Shown here piece by piece: positions 6,790 through 15,218 of a stretch of 29,397 nucleotides of DNA. How positions within the stretch are numbered: the first letter of the stretch is position 1; each line of letters begins with the position of its first letter. Origin of the DNA: DATBFG01 sp036558645 (lineage in GTDB: Bacteria > Acidobacteriota > Terriglobia > Terriglobales > Acidobacteriaceae). The position numbers and the translations under genes are program-made. The stretch covers positions 1 to 29,397 of the forward strand of contig DATBFG010000080.1 of NCBI GenBank assembly GCA_036558645.1. The letters run 5' to 3'. The notes under the pieces are model-generated. The model was not told where the DNA came from. It worked only from the letters and a program-made list of their open reading frames with translations, and searched no databases.

Positions 6790-8961
6790 CTAATCGGCTC
6801 GCCCCCGAAGTACCGTCATGGACGCTGCCGGAAGAGTGTAACGGGCTGTACCGCCAGGAAGAATGGATCTTGCGGCCGGTCCGTCCGGATCGGCATAGCC
6901 ATCCCTCAACGCGGGATGCCAGGCATACTGCTCCTTCCCAAATGTAATCCGCGATACCGGGCCTGCAAATGACCGATCTTTCTTTGCATCATCGTCGTGG
7001 AATTGAATGCTGATTGTGTGAGGATTGTCGTAATCCTTATTGATCAACATCAGAGACCACTGTCCGTCCGGGCGCAACACTGCATAGGCAGTTACCAGAA
7101 CATTCCCGTTTTTGTCCTTGACATCGCTCGCCGCATGAAAAAGACGATGTTCCGCATCCTTTGGTTCAGCCCATTCCTGGGTTAACATTTGCGCGGCAAA
7201 AAACTGTGACGTGCGTTGTTTGATCAGCCAATTGTGGTCGGTGGTGAACATGTGGTAGTTTCCCCAACTGTTCGAACACGCTGGATGGGGCGTGGAGTAT
7301 GGCATTGCATGATGGTAGTAGGACGCTTTGCCACCGGCAGTCAGAAAGGCCGGGAAAGTTTCCCCCAGCCAGAGAGCGCCGAATACATCAACTGCAGCAT
7401 CTCCACCAGGCGCGTTTGTTTCGGTATTAAACATCGGAACGCCATCGGGCAACCCGTCATCACGCCAGACTTGCACTATATGCGTCAATATTTCAGGTTC
7501 CTTGAAAAGATTGCTCCACGGGCCCTGACAGGTGCCATCGTAATAAGGATAGTGCTCGTATGACATGAACGAGAGGTCGGAAAGGCGGCCGTGCGCCTTT
7601 AGGTATGCTAAGAAACGTTTGAACCACGAAGTCTCGCCCTCTGCATTGGGCCAGAATTTGATGTCTTCACTCACTCCTTCAAAAACGGGTCCACCGAGTT
7701 TAAGGTTTGGGTCCACACGATGCAGGGCTGTGGCCCATTGCAGGTACAACGTTGCGTAGTCCTCCGGCGCGAAGTACTGGCCGTCCGGTTCTTCTCCCAT
7801 TTCGATATATGAGATTGGATAACCCCGCTTTTCGAGATAGGCGATCTGCGCGGCCGCATCCTCGGGCGTTCCGTAGAGTAGGGATACTGGAATCATGGCG
7901 GGTAGCCCGCGCGTGAGTCCGCTGGTGTAGAACAGATCAAGGCCGACCTGATCTCCCGATTCCATGCGGTCGGGGATCACATAAAGATCCGTGGGCTCGT
8001 GCCACGGATCGATGGAGGAGCTGTAAGTGAAAGTCTGTTCCTGTCCCGGGACGTGATAAAGAAGGTCGTGAAATGATTCTCCTTGCATCGTGCCCAAATA
8101 GACTTCCTTCACGGCGTATCCAACGCAATTCCGGCGGTCGCTTTTGCCATGAGTGTCACAAGTGTTTGAAGACTCGGTCATCAGAACCCGTACGTATTTA
8201 GCAGCAACCGGGGCCGGAGAAAGTTGAACCGTTACCGTTCCCCCTTTTCCGTTTGAAATGGCTCCTGCCGGAAAGTCCTCCCACTCACCATTCGCTGGAT
8301 CATCAATAGCATCCGCCGCGCCCAGCCAGTACTGCACTCTGTAAGTTCGCGCATACGGCTCCGCCCAGGCAATGCGAATGGCGGTAACAATCTGTCTCTC
8401 TGGCAATTTGATCGCAATCCACTGTGGATGAGAGCTATCCTCCTCCCCAGTAAATGCTTTGGTCAGATAGGGATTACTCTTCCAGTAGGTTTTGAGATCT
8501 CCATCATCGAGCCGCGAATAGCCATCAAATTCGGCACCACTGTTTCGCGTGACGCCGCGATGGGGTAGAGAGTAGCCAAAGCTATGCCGAATCATCTCTG
8601 TCGTGGGGGTTGCATCACCAACGAAATAGCCCTTGCCGGAAGGATCGCTCCATTTTCCCTTCGGATTCCAATGCCACGCTTGAACGAATAGTTCCGTATT
8701 CTGGCGATACGTCACTGGCCCCCAGCCCGCTTCCAGGATCTGCTTTATCTGGTCTGCTCGAAAGAAGATGTCAGTGGTGTTGCTGGGAATACGATCAAGA
8801 GTGGTTCCCAACGCCTGGAGAGGACTGAAGGTATTGGCAACGTGGCTCGGAGTCGCGTCGATCTTCACCATTTGCGCCGCCGACAAGGCCGCCAGCAACC
8901 CAACCATGAGTGACCAGCAACCTGTTTTCGCTCCAGTAGAGCAACAAATATGCAATCCCAT
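6790..8961 (-). CDS. Secreted glycoside hydrolase (clan A-like) with discoidin-type carbohydrate-binding domain
   Basis: 723 residues from ATG at 8961; the frame continues upstream to a TTG at 9078, but 8961 gives MGLHICC..., followed by a hydrophobic signal-like stretch (WSLMVGLLAALSAAQ). Residues about 110-285 read as an F5/8 type C (CBM32-like) domain: SRLDDGDLKTYWKS, HPQWIAIKLPERQIVTAIRI, KYVRVLMTESS. The following part resembles a TIM-barrel glycosidase: IEMGEEPDGQY near residue 390 offers the acid/base glutamate (E390 or E391) and MFNTETNAPGG offers E514 as nucleophile. A beta-rich C-terminal domain ends the protein. It probably attacks an extracellular polysaccharide; family number and substrate are not determined. 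It stands alone, with no transporter or sugar-binding gene nearby. Confidence 0.75.
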   Translation of the reverse strand: MGLHICCSTGAKTGCWSLMVGLLAALSAAQMVKIDATPSHVANTFSPLQALGTTLDRIPSNTTDIFFRADQIKQILEAGWGPVTYRQNTELFVQAWHWNPKGKWSDPSGKGYFVGDATPTTEMIRHSFGYSLPHRGVTRNSGAEFDGYSRLDDGDLKTYWKSNPYLTKAFTGEEDSSHPQWIAIKLPERQIVTAIRIAWAEPYARTYRVQYWLGAADAIDDPANGEWEDFPAGAISNGKGGTVTVQLSPAPVAAKYVRVLMTESSNTCDTHGKSDRRNCVGYAVKEVYLGTMQGESFHDLLYHVPGQEQTFTYSSSIDPWHEPTDLYVIPDRMESGDQVGLDLFYTSGLTRGLPAMIPVSLLYGTPEDAAAQIAYLEKRGYPISYIEMGEEPDGQYFAPEDYATLYLQWATALHRVDPNLKLGGPVFEGVSEDIKFWPNAEGETSWFKRFLAYLKAHGRLSDLSFMSYEHYPYYDGTCQGPWSNLFKEPEILTHIVQVWRDDGLPDGVPMFNTETNAPGGDAAVDVFGALWLGETFPAFLTAGGKASYYHHAMPYSTPHPACSNSWGNYHMFTTDHNWLIKQRTSQFFAAQMLTQEWAEPKDAEHRLFHAASDVKDKNGNVLVTAYAVLRPDGQWSLMLINKDYDNPHTISIQFHDDDAKKDRSFAGPVSRITFGKEQYAWHPALRDGYADPDGPAARSILPGGTARYTLPAASMTVLRGRAD

Positions 8962-9326
8962 TTGTAATCCCCATACGTCGTTACGAGAGTCTGATGAAGC
9001 AGTCTTCACTAGGATGAGAATCACTTCCCATGCTTCTGTTGGATCGCGCCGACCAGGGTGTTCTTCCAGTGTCGCCAACTCATCTTCCTGCCGCCAAATG
9101 CGGTGTGGCGCAGGCGGACTAGATGCGCTCCGTCCGTATTAGCTTACAACGTGTTCTTGAGAGCAGGAATCGAGCAGATGTTTGCAGATGTCTTAAGAAC
9201 AGGAACCAACCCCGAAAGAGAGAAAGGTGTGAGGCTCAAGGGAAGCTGCACGCAGCGGACAGGTTCTAACCCATCCGCCGCTCGACCGTTTTGACTAACG
9301 ACAATGATTAGCGACCTACGACTGCC
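8962..9326. other. Intergenic region between two minus-strand genes
   Basis: About 365 bases between the likely start of the glycoside hydrolase and the stop of the peroxiredoxin. Only short unsupported frames are present. The part next to 8961 may belong to the hydrolase if translation starts at TTG 9078. No repeat or RNA feature seen. Confidence 0.4.
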
Positions 9327-9986
9327 TTACTTCGGCTGCGCAACCACCCGCAGATACGGCTTCAACGTCTTCCAGCCTGCCGGGTATTGCTTCTGTGCCT
9401 CATCGTTCGAAACTGCCGGCACGATGATGACGTCGTCGCCCTGCTTCCAGTTCACCGGCGTCGCGACTTTGTGCTTCGACGTCAGTTGAATCGAATCCAG
9501 CACACGCAGCACCTCGTCGAAGTTTCGTCCGGTCGTCATCGGATAGATGAGCATCAGCTTGATCTTCTTGTCCGGGCCCACCACGAATACTGTGCGCACG
9601 GTCGCGTTATCCGCGGCTGTTCGGCCCTCGGAGGTCGTGCCGCTCTCCGCAGGCAGCATGTCGTACATCTTCGCGATCTTCAGTTCGGGATCGCCGATCA
9701 TCGGAAAGCCGACCTTATGACCCTGTGTTTCCTCAATGTCGGCGGCCCACTTGCTGTGGTTGTTCACGGGATCGACGCTGAGACCGATGATCTTGCAGTT
9801 CCGCTTGGCGAACTCCGGCTGCAGCCCGGCCATGTACCCCAATTCAGTGGTGCAGACAGGCGTGAAGTCCTTGGGATGAGAAAACAGAATCGCCCATCCG
9901 TTGCCAATCCACTCATGGAAGTGGACGGAGCCTTGCGTCGTTTCGGCGGTGAAATCAGGAGCGGTATCGTTGATGCGTAAAGACAC
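9327..9986 (-). CDS. 1-Cys peroxiredoxin (Prx6 subfamily)
   Basis: 219 residues. The start is GTG 9986-9984 with AGAAGGAG about 9 bases upstream. The peroxidatic site is PKDFTPVCTTE with C45 and T42, and the conserved arginine is R131 in TVRTVFVVGP. The length and long C-terminal domain (YPMTTGRNFDEVLRVLDSIQ, then WKQGDDVIIVP) are characteristic of the Prx6/AhpC-TSA 1-Cys group. No resolving cysteine in the usual C-terminal position is seen; C64 lies in the Prx core. It reduces hydrogen peroxide and organic peroxides in the cytoplasm. No reductant gene lies next to it and it is probably transcribed alone. Confidence 0.95.
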   Translation of the reverse strand: MSLRINDTAPDFTAETTQGSVHFHEWIGNGWAILFSHPKDFTPVCTTELGYMAGLQPEFAKRNCKIIGLSVDPVNNHSKWAADIEETQGHKVGFPMIGDPELKIAKMYDMLPAESGTTSEGRTAADNATVRTVFVVGPDKKIKLMLIYPMTTGRNFDEVLRVLDSIQLTSKHKVATPVNWKQGDDVIIVPAVSNDEAQKQYPAGWKTLKPYLRVVAQPK

Positions 9987-10228
9987 GGGATTGATCTCCT
10001 TCTATATGAGCCTGGATTTAGGACTTGGACCCCAACCGGCGCTGGGTGGATTGAGAGCTGCGTCTGGCGCTAGCCCGACACCCGCGCCCGGCTACAACAA
10101 CGCAGATTGAAGGGCGTGGAGTTGCTGCACATTCATCCGGTAGAATACGCGGCGGCAGTTTTGCAGTCAAATTCCTGGATCGCCGTATTCAAGAGTCAAA
10201 TCTATATTAAAGGCGTATTGCAAAGACG

Positions 10229-11122
10229 ATGACGAACCCATCGCGTCGCTACTCCTTCGTGCAGGTTGATGTTTTCACCTCGCAACCCTTGGCGGGAAAT
10301 CCGTTGGCGGTTTTTCCCGATGGCAGTGGACTCTCCGGCGGCGAAATGTTGTCCATCGCCAAGGAGATGAACCTTGCCGAGACAACATTTGTTTTGCCCC
10401 GCGATGAAGCAACTGACGCCGAGCGTGGCAAACAAGTGCGAATCTTTACCGTCCAGGAGGAGCTTCCTTTTGCCGGTCATCCCACTCTCGGGACAGCTTT
10501 CTATCTGCGCGGCTCGACCCGCGCAAAGGAAGTTGCCCTCGACTTAAAAGTCGGCAAAGTGCCCGTACGATTCGAAGATGTCCCGGGGCATCCCGCATTC
10601 GGCGAGATGACACAGATCGACCCCAAACTCGGCCCCTATCACGATCGCGAAGCCGTAGTACGCGCGGCCGGTTTGCGCGACGGCGATATCGACCCATCGC
10701 TGCCGATTCAGACGGTCTCGACCGGTGTCCCGTTCACGATTGTTCCTTTGCGCGGGCTGGAGACCATGCGCGACCTGCAGATCGACATGAAAGCATCGGC
10801 CGATTACTTATCGCAGTCGGGAGGCAAGTTCTTTTACTTTGTTTGCCGCGAGACGGTCGATCGCAACGCGCGCTTGCATGCGCGGATGTTGTTCTACAAC
10901 GGCGAAGATCCCGGTACCGGATCGGCGGCGGGTTGCACGGCCGCCTGGATGGTCGCCAATCGCGTCGCACAGCCGGATGAGCGCGTCCTCATCGAACAGG
11001 GCGTCGAAATGAATCGTCCTAGTCAAATTCATGTTCGCGCTTCGTTGAAGGATGATCGAGTGGTTAACGTCCGCGTCGGTGGAAATGTCGTTGAGGTCGC
11101 GCGCGGGGAAATTTTCTTTTGA
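10229..11122 (+). CDS. PhzF-family isomerase/epimerase-like protein
   Basis: 297 residues, the usual length for the PhzF family with its diaminopimelate-epimerase-like double fold. Visible family marks: VDVFTSQPLAGNPLAVF at 14-30, the active-site glutamate E51 in NLAETTFVL, FAGHPTLGTA 81-90, and EDPGTGSAAG 226-235. The catalytic glutamate is conserved, unlike in epimerases with paired cysteines, so an acid-base isomerase is expected. True PhzF acts in phenazine synthesis, but no other phenazine gene is near and most family members have unknown substrates. No strong ribosome binding site precedes ATG 10229. It stands alone between the divergent peroxiredoxin and the response regulator. Confidence 0.9.
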   Translation: MTNPSRRYSFVQVDVFTSQPLAGNPLAVFPDGSGLSGGEMLSIAKEMNLAETTFVLPRDEATDAERGKQVRIFTVQEELPFAGHPTLGTAFYLRGSTRAKEVALDLKVGKVPVRFEDVPGHPAFGEMTQIDPKLGPYHDREAVVRAAGLRDGDIDPSLPIQTVSTGVPFTIVPLRGLETMRDLQIDMKASADYLSQSGGKFFYFVCRETVDRNARLHARMLFYNGEDPGTGSAAGCTAAWMVANRVAQPDERVLIEQGVEMNRPSQIHVRASLKDDRVVNVRVGGNVVEVARGEIFF

Positions 11123-11331
11123 TTGAAGCCGCAAATTTCCCTGAAAATTTGATGCATGCACAAGCTTCAAAACTTTGCAATGGGGCTATCTGGTCATTAG
11201 CATCGACGGCACTTTACACAACAGCATCTTCTCGTTAGGATTCATTTCGCTCTTACATTTTCCAAGTCAAAAAAACATTTGTATCACTCGCGTCGGCTCA
11301 GCGAGGCTACGCTGCTTCCCGGAAAATAGGA

Positions 11332-11754
11332 ATGAAGCCCAAAAGAACAATCCTTTGCGTAGATGATAATGAACAATCTCTTTCCATCCGGAAGGTCTTG
11401 CTTGAGACGCGAGGTTATCGCGTCGTTGCCTGCACGACCGGAGAAACCGCTCTGGAGCGGTTTAAGCGCGGCGGAGTAGACCTGGTACTAACCGATCTCG
11501 TAATGCCGGGGATCGATGGTACCCGCCTGATAGAAGAGGTTAAACGACTATCCCCCCAGACGCCCGCCATTCTGGTTTCCGGAAAAGTAAAGATGTTCGA
11601 TCGTGATACTCGCGCTGACTGCTTCCTTCCCAAGGGGATGTATGCTCCATCGGAGTTGCTGGAGCGTGTGCGATTGCTGCTGGTGCGGAAACGTGGTCCC
11701 AAGCGCGCCCCGAGCCGTACCCAAAGCCCGGGCGGCGCAATGAATGTGGCCTGA
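11332..11754 (+). CDS. Single-domain response regulator (receiver only)
   Basis: 140 residues. The receiver domain is complete: acidic pair D11/D12 (CVDDNE), phosphoacceptor D55 in LVLTDLVMPG, switch serine S83 in ILVSG, and K101 in FLPKG. After residue 118 only a basic tail (RKRGPKRAPSRTQSPGG) follows, with no output domain. It probably acts by protein contact, as CheY-like or SpoOF-like proteins do. No histidine kinase is adjacent. The ATG at 11332 is preceded by TAGG very close to the start, so translation initiation looks weak; the start could also lie elsewhere, but the frame and fold are clear. Confidence 0.9.
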   Translation: MKPKRTILCVDDNEQSLSIRKVLLETRGYRVVACTTGETALERFKRGGVDLVLTDLVMPGIDGTRLIEEVKRLSPQTPAILVSGKVKMFDRDTRADCFLPKGMYAPSELLERVRLLLVRKRGPKRAPSRTQSPGGAMNVA

Positions 11755-11958
11755 GCTGTCGGCAGCTGGTTTCGACGACTGGAACTTGCCGCTAGGCCAA
11801 AGAGCAGGGAAATCTGCACTCTGAAATCCATAAATCTGCCAGCCCTCAATTCTTCAATCCTGAAATTCGTCAATCCTCAAGTTCCGCTACTCAGTCCTGA
11901 GCTCCCACCTCCGCTCGATGTCTCCATCCCTGCCTTCGTGTAATATCAAGTCTTTGCC

Positions 11959-12672
11959 ATGGGCGCATTTATCGAAGCTGTAGATCTCGTGAAGACCTAC
12001 CACGTGGGGAAAATCGAAGTGCACGCATTGCGCGGCATTTCTTTCAGCGTGCAAAAGGGTGAGTTCGTGTCGATCGTAGGACCCTCCGGAAGCGGAAAGT
12101 CAACGATGTTCTACATCCTGGGAGGTCTTACCCGCGCCGATGGGGGACACATCGTGGTCGATGGCGAGGATTTCGCCCGTCTTTCCGACGCCGAGCGCAC
12201 TAACATGCGCAAGAAGAAGATCGGATTCGTCTTCCAGAAATTTAACTTGCTTCCTACACTCGATGCGCGCTCCAATATAGAGATTGCAATTGATGTAGCC
12301 GACAAGAACGGCTCCCGGGATCAGGCTTATTTCGAAAAAATTGTGGGATTGCTCGGCCTGCAGAAGCGCCTGACACATCGTCCGGCAGAACTCTCGGGTG
12401 GAGAACAGCAGCGGGTAGCGCTGGCACGCGCCCTGATCAACAAGCCAGCCATCGTACTCGCCGACGAGCCCACCGGGAATCTGGATTCTGAAAACTCCGA
12501 AGTCGTCTTGAACATGCTGCGGCACTCGAACAAGGATTTGGGGCAGACCGTGTTAATGATCACCCACAATCCCGAAGCCGCAGCCTACGGAGACCGAATC
12601 ATACATATGCGCGACGGCCGCATCGTCGCCCCGGAGAAAGATCCGCAGTGGGTAGGCGCGCAACATACTTAG
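11959..12672 (+). CDS. ABC transporter ATP-binding protein, LolD/MacB type
   Basis: 237 residues. Walker A GPSGSGKST 41-49, Q-loop Q92 in FVFQKFNLLPTL, signature LSGGEQQRVALARAL from 144, Walker B IVLADEPTGNLD from 164, switch histidine H202 in MITHNPEAA. The sequence pattern (YHVGKIEVHALRGISF, GSGKST, EPTGNLD) is that of ATPases serving MacB/LolCDE-type permeases, which move lipoproteins or small molecules at the inner membrane without a classical substrate channel. No permease or fusion protein is in the window: the next gene, 37 bases on, is an unrelated dioxygenase-like protein. The partner must be encoded elsewhere, or beyond a rearrangement. Confidence 0.93.
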   Translation: MGAFIEAVDLVKTYHVGKIEVHALRGISFSVQKGEFVSIVGPSGSGKSTMFYILGGLTRADGGHIVVDGEDFARLSDAERTNMRKKKIGFVFQKFNLLPTLDARSNIEIAIDVADKNGSRDQAYFEKIVGLLGLQKRLTHRPAELSGGEQQRVALARALINKPAIVLADEPTGNLDSENSEVVLNMLRHSNKDLGQTVLMITHNPEAAAYGDRIIHMRDGRIVAPEKDPQWVGAQHT

Positions 12673-12709
12673 CCGTTGCCGCGAAAACTCTTTTCAGGAC
12701 TCAACCAGC

Positions 12710-13438
12710 ATGAATGACATGACCAAACCGATCCTCCCCGGCAAGGGAGCGTCTGACTACGAGCGCTACTTGCGAACCGATGAGCTGCTGGCTTTGCAGA
12801 AAACTGCAGACGAGTTTCTGCACAAGGACGAGATGACCTTCCAGGTTGTGCACCAGAGCTCGGAGTTGCTACTGAAGGGCGTTGCCTGGGAGTTGGATCG
12901 CGCCCGCGCGAACATCGCAGATGGCGATTTCGGGAACGCTGCGCGGCTCATTCGCCGGTCGAATCAGATGCTGGAGTTCCCGGTCTCAATGCTGCATGTG
13001 CTCGAGACCATCACTCCCTACGATTACCACATCATCCGCGCAGGTCTCGGCCACGGCAGTGGATTAGATTCGCCCGGGTTCTTGTCCCTGTTGCACACTG
13101 GCCCTAGGCTGGGCGACGCCTTTTATGCGCAACTCAGCAAGGCCGGATTGAGCGTCGATGACCTGTATCGCCGCCACGAAGAGTTCTTTGGCCTCCACGA
13201 CGTGGCTGAGCGGCTGTTGGATTTTGATGAGCGCGTGCAACTGTTTCGCTTGCACCACCTGAAGCTCGCTCAAAGAATCATTGGCGGCGGTGTGGTCGGC
13301 ACAATGGGCACGCCCGTCGAAGTTCTCCACCAAAGAATGGAGCACCGCTTCTACAAGGAATTGTGGGACGTTCGTAACCAGATCACGGCAAAGGCCAACG
13401 AGGCGATGCAGAAGCAGTCGTCAGTTGTCAGTCGTTAA
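12710..13438 (+). CDS. Tryptophan 2,3-dioxygenase family haem protein
   Basis: 242 residues, nearly all helical. Family marks compared with bacterial tryptophan 2,3-dioxygenase (recalled, not aligned): FQVVHQSSELLLK with H48 at the distal histidine place, DYHIIRAGLGHGSGLDSPGF with R110 at the substrate-carboxylate arginine, and HLKLAQRIIGG with H183 at the proximal haem ligand, followed by GTMGTP where the family has GTGGS. Typical enzymes would open L-tryptophan to N-formylkynurenine, the first kynurenine-pathway step. Several usual positions differ (HGSGLDSP, GTMGTP), so the substrate may not be tryptophan. No kynureninase or formamidase is nearby. It follows the ABC ATPase by 37 bases. Its last residues (QSSVVSR) are encoded inside a short-repeat tract. 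Confidence 0.85.
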   Translation: MNDMTKPILPGKGASDYERYLRTDELLALQKTADEFLHKDEMTFQVVHQSSELLLKGVAWELDRARANIADGDFGNAARLIRRSNQMLEFPVSMLHVLETITPYDYHIIRAGLGHGSGLDSPGFLSLLHTGPRLGDAFYAQLSKAGLSVDDLYRRHEEFFGLHDVAERLLDFDERVQLFRLHHLKLAQRIIGGGVVGTMGTPVEVLHQRMEHRFYKELWDVRNQITAKANEAMQKQSSVVSR

Positions 13439-13535
13439 GCCGCGGCTATCAGCCATGACGGCCGCCAAAAGCTGAAGGCTGACGACTGAAGACAGGCGAC
13501 TCAAGACTAGCGACTGAAGGCTGACGACTCAATGC
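13412..13535. repeat. Degenerate short-repeat tract of GTCGTCAG/CTGACGAC units
   Basis: Irregular repeats of CAGTCGTCAG (13415-13424) and its complement CTGACGACTG (13479-13488), with further CTGACGACT, GACTGAAG and GGCTGACGACT units to about 13530. The plus-orientation unit lies within the end of the dioxygenase-like gene and the inverted units follow the stop codon, so the transcript could fold. A related but weaker pattern (TTCAATCCTGAA, GTCAATCCTCAA) lies at 11845-11885. Confidence 0.6.
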
Positions 13536-13540
13536 TGGCG

Positions 13541-13569
13541 TTGCTGTCGGTTGAACTGCCGTTTATAAT
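13541..13569 (+). promoter_or_regulatory. Likely sigma-70 promoter of the tRNA pair
   Basis: TTGCTG (13541-13546) and a consensus TATAAT (13564-13569) are 17 bases apart, 13 bases before the 5' end of tRNA-Gly. The -10 box is perfect and the -35 box matches TTG only. It would transcribe tRNA-Gly and probably tRNA-Cys. Confidence 0.6.
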
Positions 13570-13582
13570 CAGAACTGCAAGG

Positions 13583-13657
<75 letters not shown>

Positions 13658-13670
13658 TCGATTTCTGACC

Positions 13671-13690
13671 CGCCCCGCTGAGGGGCGTTC
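13671..13690 (+). terminator. GC-rich hairpin between the two tRNA genes
   Basis: CGCCCC and GGGGCG form a six-pair stem around a GCTGA-type loop, followed by TTCTT. It may be a weak intrinsic terminator or a processing hairpin after tRNA-Gly; the T tract is short, so read-through to tRNA-Cys 55 bases downstream is possible. Confidence 0.4.
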
Positions 13691-13711
13691 TTGCAGTAGG
13701 ACACATTCTAG

Positions 13712-13786
13712 GGCGCGGTACCCAAGTGGTAAGGGAGAGGTCTGCAAAACCTTTATGCGTCGGTTCGATTCCGACCCGCGCCTCCA
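13712..13786 (+). tRNA. tRNA-Cys (anticodon GCA)
   Basis: Acceptor GGCGCGG pairs with CCGCGCC, discriminator T, encoded CCA at 13784-13786. The D arm contains CCCAAGTGGTAAGGG, the anticodon loop is CTGCAAA with GCA, and the T arm is GTCGG-TTCGATT-CCGAC. It is 55 bases downstream of tRNA-Gly on the same strand and has no own promoter that I can see, so a shared transcript is likely. Confidence 0.96.
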
Positions 13787-14160
13787 GCCTTTTCAGCTAC
13801 TTACAGACGTCACGTCCCACAGTCAACTTCCGAGTGTAGCGGAATTTGTAGCGGCTACCTCTCTCGCTACTCTCAATCCGCGGTTGTCCCTGACGTACCA
13901 GTCGCCTGGGCAAAATGGACCTCGTGGCCCTACACGGTGGATCAGTGAGTGAAATCGGGATTTTTCGGCAACTACGGCCAGTTGCGCCCTTGAATCCATT
14001 CGGAGCAAACTAGGCGCGAAACCGAGGCGACATGAAACCCGCTTGTTCGATCATCTTGAATTGTTGATCGGGTTGCTGGATGCCACAGCTAGTTGTTCAA
14101 GCTGTTCGCTGAGACGGCCCCGCCAGTGTGGTTCGCCCCCCTTAGAAAAGGAGAAATCAC
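13787..14160. other. Intergenic region upstream of the broken hydrolase
   Basis: About 370 bases. It holds a half copy of the dispersed repeat (13946-13972) and, at its right end, AAAGGAGA (14147-14154), a strong ribosome binding site six bases before ATG 14161. No protein-coding frame is supported. The inverted sequences GTAGCGG/CGCTAC near 13837-13870 are too short to call. Confidence 0.45.
13946..13972 (+). repeat. Half copy of the dispersed palindromic repeat
   Basis: TGAGTGAAATCGGGATTT, a perfect match to the family core, followed by TTCGGCAAC. The left half and hairpin are absent, though GGATCAG before it resembles the GATCAATG junction of the full copies. It lies 188 bases before the hydrolase start. 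Confidence 0.75.
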
Positions 14161-15141
14161 ATGAAAACTGTCACCATCCGAAATCCCGATATGTATTGAG
14201 ATATCGCAGCAGACATTCACTTCCCGCCGAATTTCGATCAAGCAAAGAAATATCCGGCCATCCTCAGCGCTCACCCCATCGGCAGTTGCAAGGAACAGAC
14301 CTCGGGTAATGTATATGGCAAGGCACTAGCTGAGGCTGGCTTTGTGGTCATCGCCTTTGACCGCAGTTTCCAGGGCGCAAGTGGCGGCGAGCCTCGATCG
14401 ATCGAAGATCCAACTCAAAGCGTCGAAGATTTCCGGCGCGTCACCGATTATCTGATGACTCTGCCTTATGTGGACGGCGATCGTGTCGGCGTGCTCGGTA
14501 TCTGTGGCGGTGGCGGCTATGCCATCAACGCGACTATGACCGAGCGCCGGATCAAGGCTCTCGGCACCGTCGTCGCCGCCAATTATGGTCGCCTGATGCG
14601 AGGGAATTTCAGCGGACTCCACCCCATTGACGCGCTGGAGAAGATGGCAAACCAGCGGACCGCCGAAATTCGCGGTGCGAAGCCACAAGTCGATGACCTA
14701 TTGCCTCCTTCGGTCGAAGCAGGTAAAAAGGCGGGCATCATCGATATCGATGTGCTGGAAGCGACGGACTACTATCGCACGCCGCGCGGGCAAAAACCGA
14801 ACGGACTTAACCGGTCAATGCCCTCGCATCAGGCCGCGGCGCTCGGATGGGATGCGTTTCTCCAGGCTGAAGTGCTGCTGACACAGCCCATGTGCATCGT
14901 CGTCGGTGACAAGCCAGGCGCTTTCGGCTCCTATCGTGACGGCTGCGAAATCGTCGAACGCGCCGCATCGAAGGACAAGGAACTGGTCGTTGCCGAAGGC
15001 TGGTCGCACTATGACTTGTACGACAAGCCAGAGCCGGTGAAGATCGCGCTGGACAAGCTGATCCCGTTCTACACTCGCGTTCTGGGCACGGTCGAAGCGA
15101 CCGCGACGGTTGATCAAGAGGTTCGCAAACCGGCCGCGTAA
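14161..15141 (+). CDS. Alpha/beta hydrolase (YcjY/dienelactone-hydrolase-like), interrupted by in-frame TGA at codon 13
   Basis: Reads as 326 codons from ATG 14161, which has AAAGGAGA six bases upstream. Codons 1-12 (MKTVTIRNPDMY) and codons after 13 (DIAADIHFPPNFDQAKKYPAIL, in one frame) fit the start of this family, but codon 13 is TGA (14197-14199). The nucleophile elbow is GICGG with C115 in place of serine, as in dienelactone hydrolases; the histidine is H283 in WSHYD; the acid is probably the aspartate in VVGDKPG near 248. Family members hydrolyse small esters or lactones in the cytoplasm. The TGA most simply reflects a TGG to TGA change (Trp), making a recent pseudogene. Translation from a later GTG (14344) would lack the first strands. 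Selenocysteine is formally possible because selC is present, but no convincing SECIS hairpin follows. Confidence 0.75.
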
Positions 15142-15218
15142 AGCTCCAATCGCAACAGGGGGCGGGACGGGCAGAATCGGGCGCGTTAAGACTGGGATCA
15201 CGAGGGTTCGGGGGCAGC

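Noticed and set aside
9058..9294. Plus-strand frame between the glycoside hydrolase and peroxiredoxin
   Set aside because: No ribosome binding site, signal peptide or recognisable domain, and it overlaps the possible N-terminal extension of the hydrolase.
13551..13569. TTGAAC as the -35 box of the tRNA promoter
   Set aside because: It is only 7 bases from TATAAT; TTGCTG at 13541 has the correct 17-base spacing.
14197..14245. Selenocysteine insertion at the TGA of the hydrolase
   Set aside because: No clear stem-loop with the expected spacing and apical GU could be drawn, and a TGG to TGA change explains the codon more simply.
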